DNA of 5,183 bases, from the NCBI GenBank assembly GCA_019245555.1, contig JAFARH010000319.1:1-5183 (forward strand), read 5' to 3'. The translations under genes were made by a program, and so were the position numbers. Shown here one piece after another: positions 1-5,183 of the stretch (position 1 is its first letter; every line of letters starts with the position of its first letter). The stretch comes from Betaproteobacteria bacterium (GTDB lineage Bacteria > Pseudomonadota > Gammaproteobacteria > Burkholderiales > SG8-39). Below the pieces are notes generated by a model, which saw only the letters and a list, made by a program, of their open reading frames with translations, made no database searches and was not told the DNA's origin.

Positions 1-51
1 CAGCACGCCGAGCGCAACGATGAAAGCGACGATGGTCTGGAGGAGGCTCAT
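1..51 (-). CDS. rseP: RseP site-2 zinc metalloprotease, N-terminal fragment
   Basis: Only the first 17 codons are present, reading [17 protein letters not shown] before the window ends. This is a hydrophobic first membrane segment like the start of RseP (YaeL), where the HExxH zinc motif follows shortly afterwards; that motif lies outside the window. In the family, RseP is an inner-membrane intramembrane protease that cleaves the anti-sigma factor RseA in the sigma-E envelope stress response. The ATG overlaps the dxr stop as ATGA, with no clear Shine-Dalgarno, so translation is probably coupled to dxr. The call rests on the short hydrophobic match plus the conserved position just after dxr. 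Another membrane protein cannot be excluded from 17 residues alone, but the synteny makes that unlikely. Confidence 0.82.
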   Translation of the reverse strand, partial: MSLLQTIVAFIVALGVL

Positions 52-1211
52 GAGCTAAGCGCTGGTGCAAGCCCAGCCACTCTCGTGCCTGCCGCGCGGC
101 GGGATTCGTTATCGGCGGCCATTACTGCGTCGAGGCTCGAGGCCTCCCCGGCGCCGACTGCGGCCAGCGTCTCGGCGATCACGCGGGCGATGCCGGTGAA
201 TGGCAGGCGTCCTGCCAGAAACGCCTCAACCGCGACTTCGTTGGCCGCGTTGAGGATGGCCGGCGCTGTACCCCCGCGCTCGAGCGCGGAATAAGCGAGG
301 CGCAGGCACGGAAAGCGACGCTCGTCCGGCTTTTCGAAGGTGAGGTCCTTCATCGTGGTCAAATCCAGCGACCTTGCTCCAGAAGAGATGCGCTCTGGAT
401 AGCCGAGCGCATGGGCAATAGGCACGCGCATGTCGGGATTGGAGAGTTGAGCGATAAGCGAGCCGTCCACGTACTCGACGAGCGAATGCACGATGCTCTG
501 CGGGTGAATCACGACTTCGATCGTCTGCGGCGGCACATCAAAAAGCCACCGCGCCTCGATGACTTCGAGGCCCTTGTTCATCATCGTGGCCGAATCGACA
601 GAGATCTTGCGGCCCATCACCCAGTTCGGGTGCGCACACGCCTGGTCGGGCGTGACGGCGTCCAGCGTGTCCAGTGCGGACGTGCGGAAGGGGCCGCCGG
701 AGGCTGTGAGGACGATACGGCGCACGGCCTTGATGTCCGAGAGGCATTGGAAGACGGCGTTGTGCTCGCTATCGACGGGCAGGAGCGTGGCCCCACCCTC
801 TCGTGCTGCCCGCGTGAGGAGCGGGCCAGCCATGACCAGAGCTTCCTTGTTGGCGAGCAAAACCCTCTTGCCCGCCCTCGCGGCCGCCAGTGTGGATGCG
901 AGACCCGCAGCGCCGACGATCGCGGCCATCACGACGTCGACGCGGCTGTCGCTCGCGACCTGCTCGAGCGCGCGCGCACCGAAGAGCAGCTCAGTGCCGC
1001 ATTCCTTGAATGCAGCCGCCAGCTTCGCGTCCGGTGCGGCGCTCGACAGCACGGCATAGGGCGGGTGATGCGTGCGACAGAGTGCGAGGAGCGCGTCGGC
1101 CCTGCCGTTCGCGGTGAGCGCGAAAATCCGGTAGCGGCCGCCATGTCTCGACACCACGTCCAGCGTGCTGGAGCCGATCGAGCCGGTGGCGCCGAGGATG
1201 GCGAGGTTCAT
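48..1211 (-). CDS. dxr: 1-deoxy-D-xylulose 5-phosphate reductoisomerase
   Basis: DXR (IspC) converts 1-deoxy-D-xylulose 5-phosphate to 2-C-methyl-D-erythritol 4-phosphate with NADPH and a divalent metal. It is the committed step of the MEP isoprenoid pathway, acts in the cytosol and is the fosmidomycin target. The 387-residue length is normal. The N-terminal Rossmann fold carries GATGSIG at residues 7-13, then [12 protein letters not shown] near 118-129. The metal ligands are visible as D147 and E149 in LPVDSEHNA and E216 in [12 protein letters not shown]. Substrate-site elements are TASGGPFR (169-176), HPNWVMG (194-200) and the following [10 protein letters not shown]. The C-terminal helical domain contains [13 protein letters not shown] (320-332). 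The ATG overlaps the cdsA stop as ATGA, and the stop overlaps the rseP start as ATGA. No good Shine-Dalgarno precedes the start, which suggests coupled reinitiation. The product feeds the precursor pool used by UppS in the same operon. Confidence 0.98.
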   Translation of the reverse strand: MNLAILGATGSIGSSTLDVVSRHGGRYRIFALTANGRADALLALCRTHHPPYAVLSSAAPDAKLAAAFKECGTELLFGARALEQVASDSRVDVVMAAIVGAAGLASTLAAARAGKRVLLANKEALVMAGPLLTRAAREGGATLLPVDSEHNAVFQCLSDIKAVRRIVLTASGGPFRTSALDTLDAVTPDQACAHPNWVMGRKISVDSATMMNKGLEVIEARWLFDVPPQTIEVVIHPQSIVHSLVEYVDGSLIAQLSNPDMRVPIAHALGYPERISSGARSLDLTTMKDLTFEKPDERRFPCLRLAYSALERGGTAPAILNAANEVAVEAFLAGRLPFTGIARVIAETLAAVGAGEASSLDAVMAADNESRRAAGTRVAGLAPALSS

Positions 1212-1987
1212 CGCGTGAGGAGAAGCGCGGCGACCGGCAGGACCGCAGTCGCGCTATCGATGCGATCCATGATGCCGCCATGCCCGGGCAAGAGCGTGCC
1301 GCTGTCTTTGACGCCCGCCTGGCGCTTCGCCGCCGATTCGAAGAGATCGCCCACTATGCTGATTGCCGTAAGAAGGGCCGCTGCTACGACCAGCGCGAGC
1401 CATCCCACGGGTCCCAGTAGAAAGGTGCCGCAGATGATAGCGTAGGCCACTGCTGCGGCGAGTCCCCCCCAGGCTCCTTCCCACGTCTTGCCGGGACTGA
1501 TCGACGGCGCGAGCTTGTGCCGCCCCCACTTCCGCCCCACGAAATATGCCGCCGTATCAGCGACCCACACGAGGATCAGTGCGGCGAGCACCTGGTTCGG
1601 CTGTAGTACCGCAAGCGCATAGCCCGCGGGCACCAGCACGATGACACCGGCCACGATCAGCGCGAACCGGTGTTGCAGGGCCACGCCGCGAGCGAGCCAG
1701 AGTGGCACTGCGACGATCCAAAAGACGGTCGCGACAACGATCATGACCAGCGCCGCCGGGCCGCGGAGCACGAAGAGCGCACCGTACGCCGCCGCGAGGA
1801 CGATGGCATAGAGCCAGGAGCCGCTTTTGGCGAGCTGGCAAAGGCGCGCCCATTCATGGGCACCGGCGAGGACGATGAGTCCACAGAGCGCCGCCCACCA
1901 GGCCCGCGGCAGGAAGAAAAGCGCTGCAAGAAATACCGCCAGGAGAGCGGCCGCCGTAGCGATCCGCGCGGCGAGCGCGCCGCTCAG
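1208..1987 (-). CDS. cdsA: Phosphatidate cytidylyltransferase (CDP-diacylglycerol synthase), probable CTG start
   Basis: CdsA makes CDP-diacylglycerol from phosphatidic acid and CTP in the inner membrane, the branch point for all major phospholipids. From the proposed CTG the protein has 259 residues. It is highly hydrophobic, with several membrane segments (for example about 9-26, 33-45, 58-73, 78-96, 108-128, 132-150, 174-192 and 194-212). The family signature is intact near the C-terminus: [13 protein letters not shown] followed by HGGIMDRID, about residues 218-244. [15 protein letters not shown] (141-155) and [10 protein letters not shown] (162-171) are also typical. The start is unusual. 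The N-terminus [23 protein letters not shown] aligns with the E. coli start MLKYRLISAFVLIPVVIAALFLLP, putting the beginning at CTG 1987-1985, which overlaps the uppS stop as CTGA. The next in-frame GTG is near residue 73, inside the membrane domain. Upstream choices (GTG at 2104, ATG at 2146) would add Arg-rich residues and overlap uppS by 120-160 bases. The gene identity is firm; the start is an inference. Confidence 0.95.
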   Translation of the reverse strand: MSGALAARIATAAALLAVFLAALFFLPRAWWAALCGLIVLAGAHEWARLCQLAKSGSWLYAIVLAAAYGALFVLRGPAALVMIVVATVFWIVAVPLWLARGVALQHRFALIVAGVIVLVPAGYALAVLQPNQVLAALILVWVADTAAYFVGRKWGRHKLAPSISPGKTWEGAWGGLAAAVAYAIICGTFLLGPVGWLALVVAAALLTAISIVGDLFESAAKRQAGVKDSGTLLPGHGGIMDRIDSATAVLPVAALLLTR

Positions 1988-2733
1988 GCGACTTTGTCCC
2001 GCTTCGAGTCGGCGACCTGATCGCTCGTGCGGCCGAAGCGGCGTTCGCGGCTGCGGTACGACGCGATGGCAGCGTCGAGGGCCTCCGCGTCGAAGTCGGG
2101 CCACAGCGTGTCGGTGAAGTAGAGCTCGGTATACGCGAGCTGCCATAGCAGGAAATTGGAAATGCGCTCTTCGCCGCCGGTGCGGATGAAAAGGTCGGGC
2201 TCCGGCGCGTAGCTCATCGACAGATGCTCGGCGAGCGCCGCCTCGTCGATCGGCCGCTTCTCGATCTTGTTGATCGCCTGCAAAAGGTCCCAGCGTCCAC
2301 CGTAGTTCGCAGCGATGGTCAGCGTGAGCCGCCGGTTGCCGGCAGTACGCTTCTCGCCCTGCTCGATGAGCTTGCGAATCTTCGGATCGAAGCGTGCGAT
2401 GTCGCCGATTACCTTGAGCCTCACGCCGTTCTTGTGCATCCGCTCGACTTCGCTCGTCAGCGCGAGCTGGAAGAGCTGCATGAGGAGTGCCACTTCCTCC
2501 GCCGGCCGGCGCCAGTTTTCGGAGCTGAAGGCGAAAAGGGTCAGGAATTCGATGCCGCGGTCGGCGCAATTACCGATGGTGGCGCGCACCGCTTCGAGGC
2601 CACGCCGGTGACCGGCGATGCGCGGCAGCATGCGGCTCTTCGCCCAGCGCCCGTTGCCATCGAGGATGATGGCAACGTGGCGCGGCACGTCGCTGTGCAC
2701 CGGAATCCCCTGCGTGGAGCTGGCGTGGCTCAT
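1984..2733 (-). CDS. uppS: Undecaprenyl diphosphate synthase (cis-prenyltransferase)
   Basis: UppS adds eight isopentenyl units in cis configuration to farnesyl diphosphate, giving the C55 carrier for peptidoglycan and other surface polymers; it acts at the cytosolic face of the membrane. The 249-residue protein has all family motifs: [16 protein letters not shown] with catalytic D25 plus N27, R29 and W30; [11 protein letters not shown] (68-77); [10 protein letters not shown] (141-150); and [16 protein letters not shown] (183-198) with R184, E188, R190 and S192, followed by the metal-site E203 in YTELYF. The ATG at 2733 was chosen because GAGGG lies 4 bases upstream, overlapping the frr stop, and because it gives the usual spacing to the DGNGRW motif (D25 here, D26 in E. 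coli). An in-frame ATG at 2799 would add 22 basic residues and overlap frr. The gap from frr is 7 bases. The stop overlaps the proposed cdsA start by 4 bases. Confidence 0.98.
   Translation of the reverse strand: MSHASSTQGIPVHSDVPRHVAIILDGNGRWAKSRMLPRIAGHRRGLEAVRATIGNCADRGIEFLTLFAFSSENWRRPAEEVALLMQLFQLALTSEVERMHKNGVRLKVIGDIARFDPKIRKLIEQGEKRTAGNRRLTLTIAANYGGRWDLLQAINKIEKRPIDEAALAEHLSMSYAPEPDLFIRTGGEERISNFLLWQLAYTELYFTDTLWPDFDAEALDAAIASYRSRERRFGRTSDQVADSKRDKVA
1997..2000 (-). promoter_or_regulatory. Weak Shine-Dalgarno-like site for the cdsA CTG start
   Basis: GGGA within GCGGGACAAAG at the end of uppS lies 9 bases before the proposed cdsA CTG. The match is short, so coupling to uppS termination is probably the main route to initiation. 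A four-base match can occur by chance in GC-rich coding DNA. Confidence 0.3.
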
Positions 2734-2737
2734 ACCG

Positions 2738-2742
2738 CCCTC
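2738..2742 (-). promoter_or_regulatory. Shine-Dalgarno of uppS overlapping the frr stop
   Basis: GAGGG on the minus strand begins inside the frr TGA and ends 4 bases before the uppS ATG at 2733. It decides the uppS start in favour of this ATG over the in-frame ATG at 2799. Confidence 0.65.
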
Positions 2743-3307
2743 ATACAGCCATGAGCTCCTTTTCTTTTTCCTGGAGCAGCCGGTCGATCTCGGCGACATG
2801 CCGGTCGGTCATCTTTTGGACCTCGTCCTGGGCCCGGCGTTCATCATTCTCCGAGACCTCGTGCTTCTTCAATGCCTCCTTCAGGTGATGGATCGCGTCG
2901 CGCCGGAGGTTGCGCACCGCGACGCGGGCGTTTTCCGCCTCGTGCTTCACCACCTTGATGAGCTCCTTGCGACGCTCTTCGGTGAGGGAAGGCATCGGCA
3001 CGCGCACCGTGTCGCCCTGGCTCGCCGGATTCAGGCCCAGATCCGATTCGCGGATCGCCTTCTCCACTACAGGAATCATCTTCTTCTCAAATGGCGCAAC
3101 GCCAATCGTCCTCGCATCGAGCAGCGTCACCTTGGCGACCTGGTTGAGCGGCGTCGGCGTGCCGTAATAGTCGACGTGGATATGGTCGAGGAGTCCCGTG
3201 TGCGCCCTGCCGGTACGCACCTTGGACAAGTCGGCCTTGAAGGCCTGGATCGACTTGTCCATCTTCTGGTCGGTCGTCTTCTTGAGATCAGCGATTTGGA
3301 TGGCCAT
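2741..3307 (-). CDS. frr: Ribosome recycling factor
   Basis: RRF works with EF-G to split the post-termination ribosome complex so that subunits and mRNA can be reused. The 188-residue length matches the family (E. coli 185). The N-terminal long helix carries [20 protein letters not shown] (residues 16-35). Domain II begins at the linker [12 protein letters not shown] (47-58) and includes [29 protein letters not shown]. The return to the three-helix bundle contains [12 protein letters not shown] (127-138), with R132 matching the functionally important E. coli Arg132. The last helix ends in EKEKELMAV. The start is ATG at 3307, preceded by GGGAG with 6 bases spacing, a good Shine-Dalgarno. It lies 18 bases after pyrH, enough room for independent initiation within the operon. 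Nothing odd is seen. Confidence 0.98.
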   Translation of the reverse strand: MAIQIADLKKTTDQKMDKSIQAFKADLSKVRTGRAHTGLLDHIHVDYYGTPTPLNQVAKVTLLDARTIGVAPFEKKMIPVVEKAIRESDLGLNPASQGDTVRVPMPSLTEERRKELIKVVKHEAENARVAVRNLRRDAIHHLKEALKKHEVSENDERRAQDEVQKMTDRHVAEIDRLLQEKEKELMAV

Positions 3308-3313
3308 GGCGCT

Positions 3314-3318
3314 CTCCC
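3314..3318 (-). promoter_or_regulatory. Shine-Dalgarno of frr
   Basis: GGGAG on the minus strand lies in the 18-base pyrH-frr gap with 6 bases spacing to the frr ATG. It supports the chosen start and independent ribosome loading on frr. Confidence 0.7.
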
Positions 3319-3325
3319 GCGGGGA

Positions 3326-4039
3326 TCATACGTGAACCAGCGTGCCCTCGTCCTCGCCCAGGACCACACGCCGCAACGCGTCCTTCTTGAAGATGCTGAA
3401 CACGTTGATCGGCAGCTTCTGGTCGCGGCAAAGCGTCAGCGCGGTCGCGTCCATTACTTTCAGGTTCTTGACGATGGCTTCGTCGAAGCTGATGCGCGCA
3501 TAACGTTGCGCGCGCGGATCCTTCTTCGGATCTGCGGTGTACACGCCGTCGACTTTGGTGGCCTTGAGCACGATCACGGCGCCCATCTCGCTGCCGCGAA
3601 GTGCAGCCGCCGTAACATTTGTAAAGAACGGGTTACCCGTACCGCCGGCGAAGATAACGATCTTCCCTTCTTCAAGGTACCGGATCGCCTTGCCGCGGAT
3701 GTAAGGCTCGACGACCTGCTCGATATTGAGCGCGGAAAGGGCGCGGCTGGAAATGCCCGCCTGGCGCATCGCATCCTGCAGCGCGAGCGCATTCATCACC
3801 GTGGCGAGCATTCCCATGTAGTCTGCAGTAGCGCGGTCCATGCCGGCTGCGCCGGGCGCCACGCCGCGGAAGATGTTGCCGCCGCCGATGACGATACCGA
3901 TCTCAACGCCGAGGCGGGAAACCTGCGCGACCTCGTTGACGATCGCTTCGATCGTGTGGCGATTGATACCAAAGGGATCCTCCCCCATGAGGGCCTCCCC
4001 TGAGAGCTTGAGGAGAATCCTTTTGTACTTGGGTGTCAG
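3326..4039 (-). CDS. pyrH: UMP kinase, probable CTG start, altered active-site loop
   Basis: PyrH phosphorylates UMP to UDP with ATP in the cytosol as a hexamer regulated by GTP and UTP; it belongs to the amino-acid kinase fold and leads to UTP and CTP. From CTG 4039-4037 the product is 237 residues (E. coli 241). Motifs are [13 protein letters not shown] (5-17), IGGGNIFRG (51-59) with R58 matching the E. coli regulatory Arg62, D73 matching Asp77, [10 protein letters not shown] (131-140), [14 protein letters not shown] (158-171) with D170 matching the UMP-binding Asp174, and the end [10 protein letters not shown]. Two oddities are seen. First, no ATG, GTG or TTG lies between an in-frame TGA (4069-4067) and the conserved phosphate-binding segment; the first ATG (3988) is residue 18 and would remove [12 protein letters not shown]. 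The CTG overlaps the tsf stop as CTGA and follows AGGGAAGG. Second, the usual TTD after NPFF is TNV here, so V142 stands where E. coli has Asp146, and V155 replaces the acidic residue at E. coli 159. Confidence 0.96.
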   Translation of the reverse strand: MTPKYKRILLKLSGEALMGEDPFGINRHTIEAIVNEVAQVSRLGVEIGIVIGGGNIFRGVAPGAAGMDRATADYMGMLATVMNALALQDAMRQAGISSRALSALNIEQVVEPYIRGKAIRYLEEGKIVIFAGGTGNPFFTNVTAAALRGSEMGAVIVLKATKVDGVYTADPKKDPRAQRYARISFDEAIVKNLKVMDATALTLCRDQKLPINVFSIFKKDALRRVVLGEDEGTLVHV

Positions 4040-4902
4040 TGGGCCTTCCCTGCAGTGGCCATGACTTCAGCAGCGAAGTCGGTCGTTTTCTTTTCGATGC
4101 CTTCGCCGACCACGAGGAACGCGTAGCCGTTCAACCTGGCTTTCCTCTGCGCGAGCATCTTCTCGATCGTCTGCTTGTCGTCCTTCACGAAAGGCTGACC
4201 CATGAGGGTGATCTCGCCGAGGAACTTGTTCACGGCACCCTCGACCATCTTTGCGGCGATCTCGGCAGGCTTGCCCGACTCCTTGGCACGTGCCATCTGG
4301 ATGTCGCGCTCGCGAGAAACGATGTCCGCGGGGACTTCGGCCTTCGTCATGTGCGCAGGCTTGGCGAAGGCGATATGCATCGCGACGTCCTTGCCGACTT
4401 CATCGGCGCCGTCGTAGTCGACCAGCACACCAATCTTCGTGCCGTGCATGTAGAGAGCGAGCTTGCCCTTCGCCTGCAGGCGCTTGAAGCGGCGGATGCT
4501 GATGTTCTCGCCGATCTTCTGCACGAGCGCCTGGCGCTTCGCTTCCACGTTGTCGATCCCGCCAAGCGCTTCGACGCTTGCCGGATTGCGCGACGCCACC
4601 AGCTCGGCGAGCGACGCGGCGAAGGCAACGAAATCGTCGTTCTTCGCCACGAAGTCGGTCTCGCTGTTCAGCTCGACCAGCGCACCAACCTTGGCGTCCG
4701 CCGACAGCCACGCCCCGATCACGCCTTCGGCCGCGATGCGGCCGGCCGCCTTGCTCGCCTTGGCGCCGCTCTTGATGCGTAGCAGCTCTTCCGCCTTCTT
4801 CAGGTCGCCCGCGCACTCGGACAGCGCCTTCTTGCACTCCATCATTCCCAGGCCGGTGAGCTCTCGCAGCTCCTTCACCAGTCCTGCACTGATTTCCGCC
4901 AT
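4036..4902 (-). CDS. tsf: Translation elongation factor Ts
   Basis: EF-Ts is the nucleotide exchange factor that releases GDP from EF-Tu during elongation. The protein is 288 residues, normal for the family. The N-terminal UBA-like domain carries the first signature, [16 protein letters not shown] (12-27). The second signature, [15 protein letters not shown] (77-91), includes the T82-D83-F84 segment that inserts next to the EF-Tu nucleotide site. The core continues through [13 protein letters not shown] and [21 protein letters not shown] coiled-coil-like stretch (about residues 196-215), then [36 protein letters not shown], leads into the C-terminal module. The ATG at 4902 is preceded by AAGGAG with 9 bases spacing. 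A terminator-like hairpin separates it from rpsB, so expression depends on read-through or on a promoter not visible in the gap. The TGA stop overlaps the proposed pyrH CTG. Confidence 0.98.
   Translation of the reverse strand: MAEISAGLVKELRELTGLGMMECKKALSECAGDLKKAEELLRIKSGAKASKAAGRIAAEGVIGAWLSADAKVGALVELNSETDFVAKNDDFVAFAASLAELVASRNPASVEALGGIDNVEAKRQALVQKIGENISIRRFKRLQAKGKLALYMHGTKIGVLVDYDGADEVGKDVAMHIAFAKPAHMTKAEVPADIVSRERDIQMARAKESGKPAEIAAKMVEGAVNKFLGEITLMGQPFVKDDKQTIEKMLAQRKARLNGYAFLVVGEGIEKKTTDFAAEVMATAGKAH
4044..4051 (-). promoter_or_regulatory. Shine-Dalgarno-like site for the pyrH CTG start
   Basis: AGGGAAGG on the minus strand, inside the last codons of tsf, ends 4 bases before the proposed pyrH CTG; its AGGG part is 8 bases away. 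This purine-rich stretch supports initiation at the CTG, either directly or by reinitiation after tsf termination. Part of it is dictated by tsf codons, so it is supportive and not decisive. Confidence 0.55.
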
Positions 4903-4911
4903 TCCTTGTTG

Positions 4912-4917
4912 CTCCTT
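4912..4917 (-). promoter_or_regulatory. Shine-Dalgarno of tsf
   Basis: AAGGAG on the minus strand lies 9 bases upstream of the tsf ATG and just after the U-tract of the hairpin between rpsB and tsf. It is the strongest ribosome-binding match among the gene starts in this window and fixes the tsf start. A second AAGGA directly next to the ATG is too close to serve. Confidence 0.85.
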
Positions 4918-4925
4918 ACAGGTTG

Positions 4926-4963
4926 AAAAAAAGGGGCCTCATGTAACGAGAGGGCCCCTTTTT
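4926..4963 (-). terminator. Intrinsic terminator or attenuator between rpsB and tsf
   Basis: On the minus strand the RNA would contain a GC-rich inverted repeat. The left arm GGGGCCCTC (4958-4950) pairs with the right arm GAGGCCCC (4940-4933), with one bulged base, across a 9-base loop, and a run of seven T (4932-4926) follows directly. A-tract and T-tract can extend the stem by five A-U pairs. This is the textbook layout of a rho-independent terminator, placed 20 bases after the rpsB stop and 23 bases before tsf begins. Since tsf and the rest of the operon are normally essential and no promoter is obvious in the gap, it more likely acts as a partial terminator that sets the S2 to EF-Ts ratio than as the operon end. 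The A/T tracts on both sides make it symmetric, but no plus-strand gene feeds it. Confidence 0.85.
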
Positions 4964-4983
4964 GGGTTTGCGTTTTAGCGACG

Positions 4984-5183
4984 CTACTTGGCCGCTTCAT
5001 CCTCTTCCACTTCGACGAACTCGTCGCGCGACGCCGCCACCACTTCCTCCAGCGACTGCGTGCGGCCTTCGAGCACGGCGTCCGCCATGCCGCGCGCATA
5101 GAGCCGGATCGCGCGGCTCGAGTCGTCGTTGCCCGGGACGATGTAGTCGATCCCCGCGGGCGAATGGTTCGTGTCCACCACGC
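4984..5183 (-). CDS. rpsB: 30S ribosomal protein S2, C-terminal fragment
   Basis: Sixty-five full codons and the stop are present; the 5' part lies beyond the window. The visible protein starts [40 protein letters not shown], which closely follows the conserved S2 C-terminal region (VVDTN and the PGNDD segment), and ends in an acidic tail, [13 protein letters not shown]2 binds the 30S subunit on the solvent side and is needed for S1 attachment. The reading frame enters the window without a start; the GTG codon at 5181 is an internal Val, not initiation. It is followed by a hairpin terminator and then tsf, the usual rpsB-tsf arrangement. Confidence 0.97.
   Translation of the reverse strand, partial: VVDTNHSPAGIDYIVPGNDDSSRAIRLYARGMADAVLEGRTQSLEEVVAASRDEFVEVEEDEAAK

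Noticed and set aside
411..1445. Plus-strand open frame of 344 codons opposite dxr and cdsA
   Set aside because: It is antisense to confident genes, with low-complexity Arg/Ala-rich content and no recognisable domain.
1988..2569. N-terminal extension of the cdsA frame by up to 194 codons
   Set aside because: The translation is Arg/His/Pro-rich noise in an alternate frame of uppS; CdsA homologues have no such domain.
2730..2744. ATGA at the frr stop as a possible fifth overlapping start
   Set aside because: This ATG (2744-2742) is not in the uppS frame and meets a stop after four codons.
2734..2799. Earlier uppS start at ATG 2799
   Set aside because: It would overlap frr by 59 bases and add a basic 22-residue tail not seen in the family; ATG 2733 has a Shine-Dalgarno and the normal distance to the catalytic motif.
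3326..3988. pyrH starting at ATG 3988 (220 residues)
   Set aside because: It would remove [14 protein letters not shown], the conserved first strand and phosphate-binding loop, which is clearly encoded just upstream in the same frame.
2618..4003. Long plus-strand open frame of 461 codons opposite uppS, frr and pyrH
   Set aside because: It lies fully antisense to three well-conserved genes. Its composition (many Arg, His, Asp, Leu) is typical of mirror frames in GC-rich coding DNA, and no protein family is recognisable.
4033..4782. Plus-strand open frame of 249 codons opposite tsf
   Set aside because: It mirrors the tsf codons; there is no recognisable motif and no independent context.

Overview
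This window holds part of a GC-rich proteobacterial housekeeping operon. Every gene reads on the minus strand, so transcription runs from high to low coordinates. In that direction the order is rpsB (3' end only), tsf, pyrH, frr, uppS, cdsA, dxr and rseP (first 17 codons only). This order is common in Beta- and Gammaproteobacteria. The protein sequences, such as the PyrH start [23 protein letters not shown] and its [10 protein letters not shown] end, look most like Betaproteobacteria (Burkholderiales or Nitrosomonadales type). The lineage is an inference from remembered family sequences; no search was run.

Layout: positions 4984-5183 encode the C-terminus of ribosomal protein S2. An 81-base gap (4903-4983) follows, with a strong intrinsic-terminator-like hairpin and then a clear Shine-Dalgarno for tsf. 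From tsf onward the genes are packed tightly: tsf/pyrH overlap by 4 bases, pyrH-frr are 18 bases apart, frr-uppS are 7 bases apart, and uppS/cdsA, cdsA/dxr and dxr/rseP each overlap by 4 bases. There is no gene-free stretch above 300 bases, and I see no mobile element, CRISPR array, tRNA or rRNA.

The genes join translation (S2, EF-Ts, ribosome recycling factor), pyrimidine nucleotide supply (UMP kinase; CTP made further down this pathway is the CdsA co-substrate) and envelope building (undecaprenyl diphosphate synthase, CDP-diacylglycerol synthase, the MEP-pathway enzyme DXR, and the RseP envelope-stress protease). DXR feeds the isoprenoid precursors that UppS polymerises.

I found no new multi-gene system. 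The points worth a second look are: (1) pyrH and cdsA both appear to start at CTG, each in a CTGA overlap with the preceding stop, and no ATG/GTG/TTG start fits well; (2) PyrH has Val where the family has a catalytic Asp (E. coli Asp146), and a second nearby acidic position is also Val; (3) a terminator-like hairpin sits between rpsB and a chain of genes that are normally essential.
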